The notes under the pieces are model-generated. The model saw only the letters and a list, made by a program, of their open reading frames with translations. It had not been told where the DNA came from and did no database searches. Made by a program: the position numbers and the translations under genes. Positions 34,990 through 44,163 of a stretch of DNA of 49,907 nt are shown here, in pieces; the stretch's first letter is position 1, and each line of letters opens with the position of its first letter. The stretch is from CAZWSC01 sp964636385 (lineage in GTDB: Bacteria > Eisenbacteria > RBG-16-71-46 > CAIMUX01). Where the stretch lies: NCBI GenBank assembly GCA_964636385.1, contig CAZWSC010000033.1, positions 1 to 49,907 on the forward strand, given 5' to 3'.

Positions 34990-35633
34990 GCTGTCGCATT
35001 CTGCTTGTGGAAGACGGCGAGATAGTCCGCACGGGATTGCAGTCCCTCTTCGGGGCTCGTACTGATCTGAGCATTGCCGGTCAGACGGACAACGGCCTGG
35101 GAGCAGTCGGGATGGCAGCCCGGCTGAAACCGGACATCATCATCATGGACGTAGTCCTGCCTGGGCTTATGGGCTTCGATGCAACGAGGCGAATCCTTGA
35201 TGCCGACCCAGGGGCAAGGGTCCTCGGGCTCTCGATGCACGTAGACAAGCGGTACATCAGGGAGATGCTGAGCGCTGGCGCGCGCGGCTACTGTGTGAAG
35301 GACATCGATTTCGACGAGCTCCTGAAGGCGATCGAGACCATCCGCGCCGGGTTATTCTACCTGAGCCCCCAGGTCACCGAGGCTGTCGTCCAGCTGGCCC
35401 TTCAGGGGAGCATGCTCCAGCCGACGGGGGCTGCGTCCGTTCTGACCGAGAGAGAGCGGGACGTCCTGAAGCTTCTGGCCGACGGACACTCAACGAAGCA
35501 GAGCGCAGCCAGGCTGGGGATCGCACCGAAGACCGTCGAGACCCACCGCAAGAACATGATGGAGAAGCTGAACATCGAAAGCATCGCGGGCCTGGTCAAG
35601 CTGGCGATACGCGAGGGGCTGACGCTGTTGTGA
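34986..35633 (+). CDS. NarL/FixJ-family response regulator
   Basis: 215 aa from a GTG that overlaps the kinase stop (GTGA), with GGAG seven bases upstream. Receiver domain 1-120: acidic pair E9/D10, phospho-acceptor D55 (IIIMDVVLPG), Lys in GYCVKDI. The LuxR-type helix-turn-helix fills about 148-212 (LTERERDVLKLLADGHSTKQ, then TVETHRKNMMEKLNI). All phosphorylation residues are present, unlike the pseudo-receiver at 26762. Target genes are unknown. Confidence 0.95.
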   Translation: MSCRILLVEDGEIVRTGLQSLFGARTDLSIAGQTDNGLGAVGMAARLKPDIIIMDVVLPGLMGFDATRRILDADPGARVLGLSMHVDKRYIREMLSAGARGYCVKDIDFDELLKAIETIRAGLFYLSPQVTEAVVQLALQGSMLQPTGAASVLTERERDVLKLLADGHSTKQSAARLGIAPKTVETHRKNMMEKLNIESIAGLVKLAIREGLTLL

Positions 35634-36217
35634 TACTTGTTCTCGAACCGACGCTTCACAAGGTTGCACCAGACCATGACCGCAGGCATACGCAGAATCC
35701 GGGACCACATGAGGTGCTCTCCAGGGTTCGGGAGGTAAGGAATACCGCCGTTCACGGATAAGGAAATCAGCCAGGCAAACTGCGGCATAGCCGCATTGTC
35801 AAGCATTCACCAGTATAGTCCAATTTCTTCTGTGGGGGGCAACCCGCCCGGTCCTGGAAGACGGTGGACCCGGTCAGTCAGCGAAAGTTGATCTGCTTTG
35901 CGGGGTGTCCGCCCCTGATCGTTGGCATCGGCGCACATTGGATGATCCGGGAGTGACGAGATTGCCGCAGCGACTGTTCAGTGATCTGTGAAAGGGATGA
36001 TGATGCCGGCAGCGTAAGCTGAACGATTCGGGGCGACAGATGCCTGCGGGGCGAAACTGAGTGTCGGTGGCCGAACGACGAAGGAATCAGGTTGCCCCCC
36101 ATACCAGCCTGGCAGCAACACCCTCGATGCTTTCTGGAGCCCACACTCACATCAATCGCGATTCATGAGGAACAGAGCTTCCGATGCCGCAGCGAGCCGG
36201 AGGGAAGTGGCCTCCGC
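35634..36217. other. Long intergenic region, no gene recognised
   Basis: 584 bases between the response regulator and cpoB, both ending here. GC is visibly lower (near 55%) than in the flanks. Minus-strand frames at 35402-35806 and 35878-36150 have no SD or recognisable domain; part of the first beyond the regulator gene looks protein-like (NGGIPYLPNPGEHLMWSRIL), so a gene remnant is possible. A small hairpin TGCGGC-ATA-GCCGCA (35781-35795) may be a weak terminator. Confidence 0.6.
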
Positions 36218-37150
36218 TCAACCGATGGTGCGAAGCCTGTTGCGGGCCAGCACTGCCTCATCGGAGTCCGGGAAGCGTGTCAGCACTTCGTTCAGGTACC
36301 TGCGCGCCGCCGCCCGGTCCTCGAGCGCCTGAAAGCTGTAGGCAGCCTTCAGCAGCGCGGCGGGGACCTTGTCGCCATGTGGATAGCGCTCTTCCACGGT
36401 CAGGAACTCTCGAATGGCCTGATTGAAGTCCCGCTGCGCGTAGTAGCACTCACCAATCCAGTACTGGGCATTGTCGGCCAGGTCTGATCCCGGGCTGATC
36501 CTCAGAAACTCCCGGAAACCAAGGATGGCCAGCGAGTAGTTGCCGCGTGTGAGATCGAGATACGCCTGATCGTACAACCGCCTGGCCTCAGGGTCCCGGG
36601 CGGGGGGACCAGGGGCTTCGGGATCCTGATCCCCGGGGGCACCGGGTGAGAAATCCGGGTCCATTCTCTCCCCGTGGACTCCTTCATCAAGTTCCCGGGG
36701 AGAACGATCGCCGACCGCGTCGTCCACCATCTCCTCATCGGAAGGCGCGTCGACAGGATGCCCGTGCTCTGTCTCTCCCGAAGCAGACCTGTCTGACGGC
36801 CGGGTGCCGGTACGGGGGGCATCCGCGCTCCAGATCGGAATGTCGGCATACCGCCGCCGGTCGGAAGCTCCATCCCGGAACCTGGAGTCGATCGCCAGAA
36901 GCCTGGACTCCAGCTCCTCCCAGCGCAGAGACTCGTCGGCCCTCATCTGGCGAAGCAGGTCTGTCTGATCGGCGATGCGACGTTCCAGGGCCTGAAGCCT
37001 CTGCTCCAGATTCCCCTGCACCTGCCGGAGAGCTTCCAGATCCCGGGCAGTATCGTCAACGGTAACCGGCTGCCTGAAGACCTTGGCCCCATAGCACCCC
37101 TGGAGCAGCAACCCCACGGAGATGAAACAGACCACAAGAGCTCGGTTCAC
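36218..37150 (-). CDS. cpoB: CpoB/YbgF-like Tol-Pal accessory lipoprotein
   Basis: 310 aa from a GTG with GGAGG six bases upstream. The signal peptide ends in LLLQGC, a lipobox, whereas E. coli CpoB is soluble. A coiled coil (about 35-90, LEQRLQALERRIADQTDLLR) is followed by an acidic, Pro/Asp-rich linker (about 100-190) and TPR repeats (about 193-305: LDLTRGNYSLAILGFREFL, QYWIGECYYAQRDFNQAIRE). CpoB joins outer-membrane constriction with septal peptidoglycan synthesis. Last gene of the tol cluster, 58 bases after pal. Confidence 0.9.
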   Translation of the reverse strand: MNRALVVCFISVGLLLQGCYGAKVFRQPVTVDDTARDLEALRQVQGNLEQRLQALERRIADQTDLLRQMRADESLRWEELESRLLAIDSRFRDGASDRRRYADIPIWSADAPRTGTRPSDRSASGETEHGHPVDAPSDEEMVDDAVGDRSPRELDEGVHGERMDPDFSPGAPGDQDPEAPGPPARDPEARRLYDQAYLDLTRGNYSLAILGFREFLRISPGSDLADNAQYWIGECYYAQRDFNQAIREFLTVEERYPHGDKVPAALLKAAYSFQALEDRAAARRYLNEVLTRFPDSDEAVLARNRLRTIG

Positions 37151-37208
37151 TCAGATCCTCCGGCAGGCCCCTCACTTCGGGATGCCTGCCCTTCCGGTCG
37201 AATGCCAG

Positions 37209-37709
37209 CTACTTCTTCACGAAGTGAACCCGGCGATTCAGCGCCCACGCCGACTCGTTGCTGCCCATCGCGAAGGGTCGCTCCTTGCCGTAGGAAATGG
37301 TGCTCAGCCTGCCGGGATCGACTCCGTACTCGATGAGGTAAGTGCGCACCGACTGAGCCCGGCGATCTCCCAGGGCGAGGTTGTACTCCACCGTCCCCCG
37401 CTCATCGCAGTGTCCCTCAAGCTGCAGGCGAACATCCGGATTCTCGGAGAGAAGCCGGGCATTCCTGGCAAGGGCCTCCCGCTGGTCGGCGCGGACGATA
37501 TGCCTGTCGAAATCGAAGAAGATGTCCTGGAATACGACCTCGACCTGTTCAGCTGGAACAGCGGGCTTTTCGGGCTCGGTCTCCGCAACGGGAACCGGTT
37601 CAGGAGGGGGTGCCATCGCCGGCTTCGGCTTGCGACCGCACCCGGATACCACGGCAACGATCAGGATGAGCATCCAGACAACCCATTGGCCGCGAACTCT
37701 AAAACACAT
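37209..37709 (-). CDS. pal: Peptidoglycan-associated lipoprotein Pal
   Basis: 166 aa. Signal peptide ending VVSGC (lipidated Cys24), a Pro/Glu-rich spacer, then an OmpA-type peptidoglycan-binding domain (about 58-165): IFFDFDRHIVR, LEGHCDERGTVEYNLALGDR, RAQSVRTYLIEYG. It ties the outer membrane to the cell wall and partners with TolB. The SD (GGAGG, nine bases from the ATG) lies in a perfect palindrome. Confidence 0.96.
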   Translation of the reverse strand: MCFRVRGQWVVWMLILIVAVVSGCGRKPKPAMAPPPEPVPVAETEPEKPAVPAEQVEVVFQDIFFDFDRHIVRADQREALARNARLLSENPDVRLQLEGHCDERGTVEYNLALGDRRAQSVRTYLIEYGVDPGRLSTISYGKERPFAMGSNESAWALNRRVHFVKK

Positions 37710-37710
37710 C

Positions 37711-37722
37711 GAGGGATCCCTC
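37711..37722 (-). promoter_or_regulatory. Palindrome over the pal ribosome-binding site
   Basis: GAGGGATCCCTC, a perfect 12-base palindrome, overlaps the pal SD and ends one base before the ATG. In RNA it can pair between transcripts or, weakly, fold and hide the SD. Confidence 0.35.
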
Positions 37723-37773
37723 CTTCCGGACCAGCCTCCGCCGGACCGGGTTCAAAGGTCACAGAGCACGATT

Positions 37774-39189
37774 CTAGCGCGAAGCGCTTCCCAAAGGCGG
37801 CGACCAGGCAGGATTGTATTGTTCGCCCCGAGACCAGGTCAATTGGCGAATCCCTGTCCCGTCAGCCGCCATGATGAACAGCTTTCGCTGTCCGTCAACT
37901 CTATTCGCATAGACTATGTGCCTTCCGTTCGGTGCCCAACGGGGGTTTTCGTGACTGCCCGAGTTTCCCGTGAGCCTCCTCAGGTCGGTTCCGTCCGGAC
38001 GTATCGTGCAGATGTCGAACACTCGGTCGATCAGCGAGACGAAGACGATCCTGTCCCCCTTGGGGGACCAGTCGGGGGAATCGCTGTGGGAACCGACATC
38101 CGTCAGCCGCCTCAGATTCGCACCGTCCAGATCCATGACGTGAACTTGGGGGATCCCCGTGCGGTCGGAGGTGAACGCCATCCTCGTACCCTCCGGATTG
38201 AAGGTCGGCGAAGTGTCGATGGACGGCTCCCATGTCAGGCGGACCAGGTCTGCCCCGTCCGCATTCATCATGTAGATCTCGGCATTCCCCTCGAATGTCA
38301 GACTTGCCGCGATGCGCCGCCCGTCCGGATGCCAGCACGGTGCCGAGTTCGTCCCGCGCCGGTTCGACAGGCTCCAGATCCTGCCCTGGGCGAGGTCCAG
38401 TCCCGCCAGCTCGGGGGTTCCATGGGCATACGTTGTGAAAGCCAGCCTGGTACCGTCGGGAGACCAGCGCGGAGAGACCGATATCGAGTTCAGGTTGGTC
38501 TTTCTGGATACGCGGGCTCCGTCGTAGTCGACCAGGTAGATCTCCTTGTGTCCCGTCGCATCCCCCACGAACGCGATCCTCGTCTGGGCGCAACCTCTCT
38601 CACCTGTCAGGTACAGGACCACGTCGTCGCTGAAACCGTGGACAACCCATCTGTCAGGCGGGTCTCCCAGGTCGTAGTTCTGGCGGAAGATCAGGCCACC
38701 GGTGGCCGCGTCGACCAGTCTGCCCTCAAGCTTGACCTTCCCCCGCTGTGTACGGACCGTGCCGGTAACGATCGCCTGCACTTCACGGACCTTTCGTGAC
38801 GAGTCGCGCGCGCCGGCAAGGAAGAACTGCTCCCTTCTCACCTCGAAGAAGCCGCTGTGCCCGAGATTCCGGATGAGCACGGCCTCGCAGGATTCCCCTT
38901 CCTCGAGAAGCCTTCGCGGAGTCTCAACGTAGTCCCATTCGCGGACCTCGATCGGCACCTTGAACAGAGTACCCTCCCTGATCTCGCCCCGGAACTCGGT
39001 CTGGGCTCCGGCCTGCCCGGCGGCAAGACACGCGGCAAAGACTGCGGCAGCCGCCAGAAGGAACATGACACTGGAACACGGCAGGTTTGCCGATGCCCTG
39101 AACCCGGGCGCACGTGATGTCCCGGACCCGGAAACCCGCTCCGTGACCAGCACCGCACCGAAGACTGCTCCTGACCTCTCAGGAACCAT
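37774..39189 (-). CDS. tolB: Tol-Pal system protein TolB
   Basis: 471 aa from the ATG at 39189 (AGGGGG upstream). Start is uncertain: a hydrophobic stretch (FLLAAAAVFAACLAAGQAGA) lies about 42 residues in, so the ATG at 39066 may be real; a GTG at 39231 is also possible. The N-terminal TolB domain (about 65-190: VLIRNLGHSGFFEVRREQFF) precedes a six-bladed propeller (about 215-465) with repeats SPRWSPDGTRLAFTT, SPTFNPEGTRMAFTSDR, SPDWSPKGDRIVFVS, NPRWAPNGRHIVYA. TolB is periplasmic, binding Pal and TolA. Neighbours support the call. Confidence 0.94.
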   Translation of the reverse strand: MVPERSGAVFGAVLVTERVSGSGTSRAPGFRASANLPCSSVMFLLAAAAVFAACLAAGQAGAQTEFRGEIREGTLFKVPIEVREWDYVETPRRLLEEGESCEAVLIRNLGHSGFFEVRREQFFLAGARDSSRKVREVQAIVTGTVRTQRGKVKLEGRLVDAATGGLIFRQNYDLGDPPDRWVVHGFSDDVVLYLTGERGCAQTRIAFVGDATGHKEIYLVDYDGARVSRKTNLNSISVSPRWSPDGTRLAFTTYAHGTPELAGLDLAQGRIWSLSNRRGTNSAPCWHPDGRRIAASLTFEGNAEIYMMNADGADLVRLTWEPSIDTSPTFNPEGTRMAFTSDRTGIPQVHVMDLDGANLRRLTDVGSHSDSPDWSPKGDRIVFVSLIDRVFDICTIRPDGTDLRRLTGNSGSHENPRWAPNGRHIVYANRVDGQRKLFIMAADGTGIRQLTWSRGEQYNPAWSPPLGSASR

Positions 39190-39238
39190 GAGCCCCCTGG
39201 ACACACATGACTGACCGCGAAGCTGGTTCACCGCCCCC

Positions 39239-39994
39239 TCACTCGCTGTAGACAAAACGCAGGTGGATGATCAGGTGATCTCCGGAGTACTCCTCCGGAA
39301 GCGGCGGGAAGGGCAAGGCCATCTCCAGAGCCCGCAATGTCGAATTGTCGAAGAAGCTGGAGCCGGATTCCTGCTCGACGTACCGAGTCCGTACCCTCCC
39401 GTCCCTCTCGATCCGGAACCACACCGTGGCTGCGACCTCGCCGCCCGGAACCTGTATACCCTGCGGCGGCTCCCAGAATGAAGCGATCTTCCTCTGGACG
39501 ATCTGAAGATAGTAGGCATAGGGCAGGATCTCGCCCTCGGCGCGCAGTTGCAGGGCGCCGCGCACGTCACCAACAGCGGGCAACTCTGACCGGACTACCT
39601 GGGTGGTGTCAACGCTCCCGACCTTGGGTTTCTCCGGTTCCTTCGGCTTCGGGGTCTCGCGGGGGCGCTCCGGCTCGGCCCTTCTCGGCTCCTCCCTCCT
39701 GCGTACAGGTGGCCTGGGCGCAGGCTTCATGGGATCCGGGACGACTTCCGGAGGCTGTACGGCCGGGGTTTCCTCACGCTGCGCGATCGCGGGCGCAGGG
39801 GCAGGAAGGGTGACCAGGTCCACAGGGATCGCATCGACAGGCCGGGGGATGTGAAACCGCGGCCGCGCCAGAACCGTCGCGGCTATGAAGAGCAGAACAT
39901 GGATCCCGACCGACACCGTGATGGCCCGGCTCAGCCTGGACCGACGAAACAGGGCCGGTTCGCCGGAATGAGCTGTCTGTGTGCCTTTGGTCAT
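39239..39994 (-). CDS. TolA/TonB-like energy-transducing protein
   Basis: 251 aa from an ATG with GGAGAGG just upstream; starts to 40060 are poorer. One N-terminal membrane segment (about 22-42), a Pro/Glu/Arg/Lys-rich periplasmic spacer (about 60-145: EPERPRETPKPKEPEKPK), then a TonB/TolA C-terminal domain (about 165-250) ending ALPFPPLPEEYSGDHLIIHL. The domain reads as TonB-type, but location directly before tolB makes a TolA role likely. TolQ and TolR (or ExbB/D), which would power it, are not beside it. Ends 50 bases before the TolB start chosen. Confidence 0.87.
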   Translation of the reverse strand: MTKGTQTAHSGEPALFRRSRLSRAITVSVGIHVLLFIAATVLARPRFHIPRPVDAIPVDLVTLPAPAPAIAQREETPAVQPPEVVPDPMKPAPRPPVRRREEPRRAEPERPRETPKPKEPEKPKVGSVDTTQVVRSELPAVGDVRGALQLRAEGEILPYAYYLQIVQRKIASFWEPPQGIQVPGGEVAATVWFRIERDGRVRTRYVEQESGSSFFDNSTLRALEMALPFPPLPEEYSGDHLIIHLRFVYSE

Positions 39995-40071
39995 CACCTC
40001 TCCACCTTCCTGTCTTCTCCCTGGCGTCGGGAAACAGCCTTGAAGAGTGACCCAATCCACCCCCGGACCGT

Positions 40072-41898
40072 TTACTCCCGCTCGATGCCCCAGTCCGTAC
40101 CCGGTGCGGGGCGTTCGCGCAGACGGTTCACGGTTGCGAGCATGTCAGGGCACCTGACAGCCGCCAGATCACCGCGGAGGTCTCTGTCGAACGCATCAAG
40201 TCCGGCACTGTTCCATGCGCTGCGGATCGATTCCCTGAGATCCCCCACCGAACCGGAAGAGTCTCCATTACCCGCCCGCTGCGCAAGCGGTTCCACAATC
40301 CACCACTCGAGAAATCGCGCCAGAAAGCGCGTCTGGGAGAGATCCCGCAGTGTCTCGAGCCCGTCCAGTTCCAGGGATACCCGCCCGACGAGAAGCCGTC
40401 GCGGTTCCACGGCCCTGACCCGCCGGTTGCGGCTGTCCCTCCCCGGGCCCGCCGGGAGAGGCCGTCCCGGTCCTGTGGCGCGGCGAAACTGCGCGAGGGA
40501 TGCCGGATCCAGGGGCAGGGCGCTGCGTTCGGAAGCGATCCGGCGGGCCTGCTCCGTCCTGTCATGCGGGCGGTATGTGTCCAGCAGCAAAACTCTATCC
40601 GCGACGCGGAAGTACTCCCCCGATCCTCCGATCACCAGGATCGCGGACACGCCGAACCCCTCGTACAGGGTTCTGGCCTGGGCCAGGAACGGCGTGATCG
40701 GCTCCTGGTACGATTCGAGCAGTGCCTCCATCAGCGGGTCCCGGATCATGAAGTTGGTCGCCGAGGTGTCTTCGTCGATAAGCAGCAGGCGGGATCCCCC
40801 CTGGATCGCCTCCAGAATGGATGCCGCCTGCGACGTCGAACCGCTGGCGTTCTCAGTACTGAAGCTTTCCGTCGGCCGCCCGAATGGCAGATCGTGCAGG
40901 AAGGGACTCAGGTCAACATTGCTGATGGCCCTGCCGTCCTCTGCCCGGATCGCGGTTGCGTCTGCCCGCACAGCCGTCAGCTCCCGGCCGTCCCCGGGAA
41001 CATGGGGGACAACACCCGCGGCCAGGGCCCGCAGCAGTGTGCTCTTGCCGTGAAAGCCGCCCCCGCACAGAAGCGTAACGCCAGGCTCCACGGCCATCCC
41101 GGCAACGCGGCCTGAGTTGGGCAGGTCGACCTCGCGCCGCATTGAACCGGGGGAGGCGAAGGGGATGACCTCACCTTCCTCCAGCGGCCTGTCATCATTG
41201 CCGGCCCTCCTGGCGAGCCTCGACCCGTCTGCAACGAAGGCCAGCCAGTCGTTCTCGCCCAGGATATCCTGCAGCCGTGCGAAATCCTCGGCTGCGTCGG
41301 CATGTCTGCCCATCGCCGCAGTGTCGATCGCGCCCGGTCCGAGACAGTCGCGGACCAGCCGTTCCGGAGTCTCCACCAGGAGGCGGAATGCATCCCTGCC
41401 CCGGATCCGGCGGCCGTTGGCCGGGAGATCGGCAGAGAGGCGGACCTCGAGCATTCCGGGCTGCAGGAATACCGCGCTGCGATCGAGCATCTGCTGGCCA
41501 TGCCGCACCATCGAGAGAGCAGACCTGCGATCACCGGCCCGGTTATGCAGCCAGAGCCCGATCCACCGGCCGAGGTAGTCCCTGATCCCCACTGCACGGC
41601 TGGATGGCCCGTCCACCAGCCCGGGCTCTGATGCGCGGAGTCCGCCCGGCATCGCTCCAAGCCGGGGGTCAAGAGCAGTGGACCCGTACGGGATCAGCAG
41701 CCGCACCCGTGATGGCCCCGCAAAGGGATCCGGCTGGACGCGCAGAACCTCCAGCTCGAGGCCCTGGACAGCGAATCTGCCGTACAGGTCCCTGTAGGCC
41801 GGGTACGGTCCGCCATCCATCCTCCTGGACCAATCCTCCAGGAAAGCCCGGGGGCGAGTGCCGTGTCTGCCTGATGCGCTCTCTCTGCGGTCCATCAT
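40072..41898 (-). CDS. Predicted ATPase of the ABC class (PF09818 family)
   Basis: 608 aa from the ATG at 41898 (AGAGG four bases upstream; a second ATG follows directly). The N-terminal half (about 20-250) is family specific. The nucleotide site holds Walker A GGGFHGKSTLLRAL (about 302-315), DLSPFLHDLPFGR, the TENASGSTSQAASILEAIQ signature and Walker B LLLIDEDTSATNFMIRD, a set I know from this family. No membrane segments. Role unknown; similar proteins occur alone in many bacteria and eukaryotes. It is 77 bases before the TonB-like gene on the same strand, so co-transcription with the tol cluster is possible. Confidence 0.88.
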   Translation of the reverse strand: MMDRRESASGRHGTRPRAFLEDWSRRMDGGPYPAYRDLYGRFAVQGLELEVLRVQPDPFAGPSRVRLLIPYGSTALDPRLGAMPGGLRASEPGLVDGPSSRAVGIRDYLGRWIGLWLHNRAGDRRSALSMVRHGQQMLDRSAVFLQPGMLEVRLSADLPANGRRIRGRDAFRLLVETPERLVRDCLGPGAIDTAAMGRHADAAEDFARLQDILGENDWLAFVADGSRLARRAGNDDRPLEEGEVIPFASPGSMRREVDLPNSGRVAGMAVEPGVTLLCGGGFHGKSTLLRALAAGVVPHVPGDGRELTAVRADATAIRAEDGRAISNVDLSPFLHDLPFGRPTESFSTENASGSTSQAASILEAIQGGSRLLLIDEDTSATNFMIRDPLMEALLESYQEPITPFLAQARTLYEGFGVSAILVIGGSGEYFRVADRVLLLDTYRPHDRTEQARRIASERSALPLDPASLAQFRRATGPGRPLPAGPGRDSRNRRVRAVEPRRLLVGRVSLELDGLETLRDLSQTRFLARFLEWWIVEPLAQRAGNGDSSGSVGDLRESIRSAWNSAGLDAFDRDLRGDLAAVRCPDMLATVNRLRERPAPGTDWGIERE

Positions 41899-41996
41899 CG
41901 ATCCTCTCCATGTTTCCTGTCCGTCTGACACGAAGGTGTCGTATCCTTCCCAAAGTGCGCCAGACGCCTGGCACTGGTTCATCGGAGCACGAGATC

Positions 41997-43127
41997 ATGA
42001 CGAAGTCGAGCCCGGTTCGCATATGCCTGTTCGGATACGGATTCGCAAGGACCGTGATGCTTCCCTGCATCCGCAACGTCCCGGGCGCCGAGGCCGTGGG
42101 CATCGCCGGACCGAACGCCGCGAAGGCGCAGGAGGCCGCCAGGGAGTTCGGGATCGGACACGCCGCGAGCGACCACCGGGCAGTCCTGGAGTCGGCAAAG
42201 CCTGACCTGGTTCTGGTCGCCACTCCCCCGCACCGTCACGCCGGGATGACGATCGACGCACTGAATGCCGGATGCCACGTGATCTGCGAGAAGCCGATGG
42301 CGCTGGATGCCCCGGAGAGCCGCTCGATGCTGGAAGCGGCCCGCGCCCGTTCCGGTCTGCTCTGCCTGATCGACCATGAGCTGCGCCTGCTCCCCACCCG
42401 CGTTGCGCTCCGCAGGCTGATCCGCGAGGGGAGGCTCGGGCGTATCCTGCGCGCTGAGTATCTGCTGCACTCAGGAAGCCGCAGGGACCGGGCCCGCCGC
42501 TGGACCTGGTGGGACGATGTGAGCCAGGGGGGCGGAGCGCTCGGAGCGCTCGGTTCTCACGCGGTCGATGCCCTTCGGTGGCTGGTGGGCGAGGTCGTCG
42601 AGGTCTCCGGCCGCCTCGCCACCCTCTCGGCACATCGCCCGGACCCCGTCACGGGCGAACCGCGCGCGGTCACCTCCGATGAGGCCGTTACGGCATGGAT
42701 GGGTTTCGCAGGCGGCGCTGAGGCATCGGTCACGATCTCGATGGTCGAGGCAGGCCGAAGGCACGAGATCCTGGTCACCGGCAGCGATGGCTCCGCCAGG
42801 CTTCGCGAGCAGGGGGAGTTGGAGGTTTCGCGCGCCCCCGGCGAGTGGGAGAGGATCCCGGTTGTGGACCTGATGCCGCCATCATCGCAGCTGTCCATAC
42901 CCGACACCGACTGGGCCCGCTCATTCCTCCGCCTCATCCATCTGGTCGTGAGACGGATTCAGGAGAGCCGGGGTGACGGTAACGCGTCGCCGCTCCCATA
43001 CGGCCTGGAACCGGCGGACCTCCGGCTTGCAGCAGGCTTTGAAGACGGGCACTCCACGCAGGTTGTCCTGGACGCAATCCGCAGGTCGGCGGATCAGGGA
43101 TGTCGGATCTCCTGCCGAGATTCCTGA
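41997..43127 (+). CDS. Gfo/Idh/MocA-family oxidoreductase
   Basis: 376 aa. An NAD(P)-dependent sugar or inositol dehydrogenase-like enzyme. Rossmann motif CLFGYGFART (about 10-19), DLVLVATPPHRHAG, the family's CEKPMALD (Glu-Lys-Pro), and the catalytic-domain GGALGALGSHAVDALRWL with the conserved His. The ATG has GGAG nine bases upstream; the frame stays open to 41604 across the divergent gene and is not used. A short inverted repeat, GACAC-GAAG-GTGTC (41927-41940), sits in the 98-base divergent gap. Substrate cannot be told; a role in surface sugar synthesis is possible. Confidence 0.92.
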   Translation: MTKSSPVRICLFGYGFARTVMLPCIRNVPGAEAVGIAGPNAAKAQEAAREFGIGHAASDHRAVLESAKPDLVLVATPPHRHAGMTIDALNAGCHVICEKPMALDAPESRSMLEAARARSGLLCLIDHELRLLPTRVALRRLIREGRLGRILRAEYLLHSGSRRDRARRWTWWDDVSQGGGALGALGSHAVDALRWLVGEVVEVSGRLATLSAHRPDPVTGEPRAVTSDEAVTAWMGFAGGAEASVTISMVEAGRRHEILVTGSDGSARLREQGELEVSRAPGEWERIPVVDLMPPSSQLSIPDTDWARSFLRLIHLVVRRIQESRGDGNASPLPYGLEPADLRLAAGFEDGHSTQVVLDAIRRSADQGCRISCRDS

Positions 43128-43291
43128 CAGATCCGTGCGGCAGCTCAACTCCAAACCTCGCCGCTCCGATCCACAACTGATACTGAGTCTGCTCGGCCCG
43201 CCCTGAGCCTCGAAGACAGGTTATCGACGGACCATCGGAAGAGCGCCCGCCGATCCGGCTATCTTCTTTCGGCATAAGCCTCCTGCCCGAC

Positions 43292-43319
43292 TCAAGCTGC
43301 ATTCGGGCACTTCCGATAG
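43292..43319 (+). promoter_or_regulatory. Possible sigma-28 (flagellar) promoter for motAB
   Basis: TCAAGCTG, 12-base spacer, TCCGATAG: -35 5/8 and -10 6/8 to the FliA consensus (TAAAGTTT, GCCGATAA), with one base more spacing than usual. The CCGATA core is typical of sigma-28. Start near 43326, leader about 55 bases. Confidence 0.4.
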
Positions 43320-43380
43320 AGGAAGAGCCAAGGTAGGGGAACACCTCTCCGCCTGGCCCCGTGGTCTCATTGGGGTGTGC

Positions 43381-44163
43381 ATGGACAAGTCTTCCCTAAT
43401 CGGAGTGGTTGGGGGCGTAGCCCTCATTTTGATCGCGATCTTCCTCGGGGGAAGTCTGGCCATGTTCATCAACATCCCCGGGGTTCTGATCGTGATCGGC
43501 GGCACCGCCGCCGCCACGGCGATCGCCTTTCCGGCCTACGAGCTGAAGAATGTGATGGCGGTGACCAGGCGCGTCTTCAACGACCCCGGCAATGAGATGA
43601 AGCAGATCATGGAGCACCTGCTCGAATCCAGGAAGGTGATGAAGAAGGAGGGGATGCTCGCCCTGGAGCGAATGGCCGAGGCAGCGCCCACCCCGATGCT
43701 GCGGCGCGGCCTTCTCCTCCTTGCGGACGGGGCTGACGCGAATGCCATACGGCAGATCCTCCAGACTGAGCAGCGCACCCTGGAGGATCACCACAAGACC
43801 GGCCAGAAGATGTTCAGCGAGATGGGGAAGTTCGCCCCTGCATTCGGGATGGTCGGAACGCTCATCGGTCTCGTACAGATGCTGGCCAACCTCTCGGATC
43901 CGTCCAGCATCGGACCCGCCATGGCCGTGGCGCTGCTGACGACGTTCTACGGAGCAGTGGCCTCCAACCTTCTCTTCCTCCCCATGGTCACGAAACTTAG
44001 CCGGAGGATCGAAGTGGAAGCCACCCAGACCCGGCTGATCATGATCGGAATCGATTCGGTCCAGAAGGGCGAGTCGGGCACCATACTCCAGGAGAAGATG
44101 GAGGTGATGTTCTCGGTGAAGAGGCCGCCTGCAGATGGGGAAGCAGGAAAGGAGGCTGCATAA
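43381..44163 (+). CDS. motA: Stator protein MotA (PomA/MotP-type)
   Basis: 260 aa. Four transmembrane segments: two at about 5-50 (GVVGGVALILIAIFLGGSLA, GVLIVIGGTAAATAIAFP) and two near 150-200. FAPAFGMVGTLIGLVQMLANL carries the conserved Pro/Gly-rich region of segment 3. The cytoplasmic loop has the charged residues of the family (LERMAEAAPTPMLRRGLLLL). With MotB it makes the ion channel that drives the flagellar motor; GTAAATAIAFP resembles sodium-type stators, but the ion is not certain. ATG chosen after GGGG at five bases. Overlaps motB by one base. Confidence 0.94.
   Translation: MDKSSLIGVVGGVALILIAIFLGGSLAMFINIPGVLIVIGGTAAATAIAFPAYELKNVMAVTRRVFNDPGNEMKQIMEHLLESRKVMKKEGMLALERMAEAAPTPMLRRGLLLLADGADANAIRQILQTEQRTLEDHHKTGQKMFSEMGKFAPAFGMVGTLIGLVQMLANLSDPSSIGPAMAVALLTTFYGAVASNLLFLPMVTKLSRRIEVEATQTRLIMIGIDSVQKGESGTILQEKMEVMFSVKRPPADGEAGKEAA

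Noticed and set aside
41604..41996. N-terminal extension of the oxidoreductase to 41604
   Set aside because: It would overlap the divergent ATPase gene by almost 300 bases and adds Pro/Arg-rich sequence before a normal Rossmann start.
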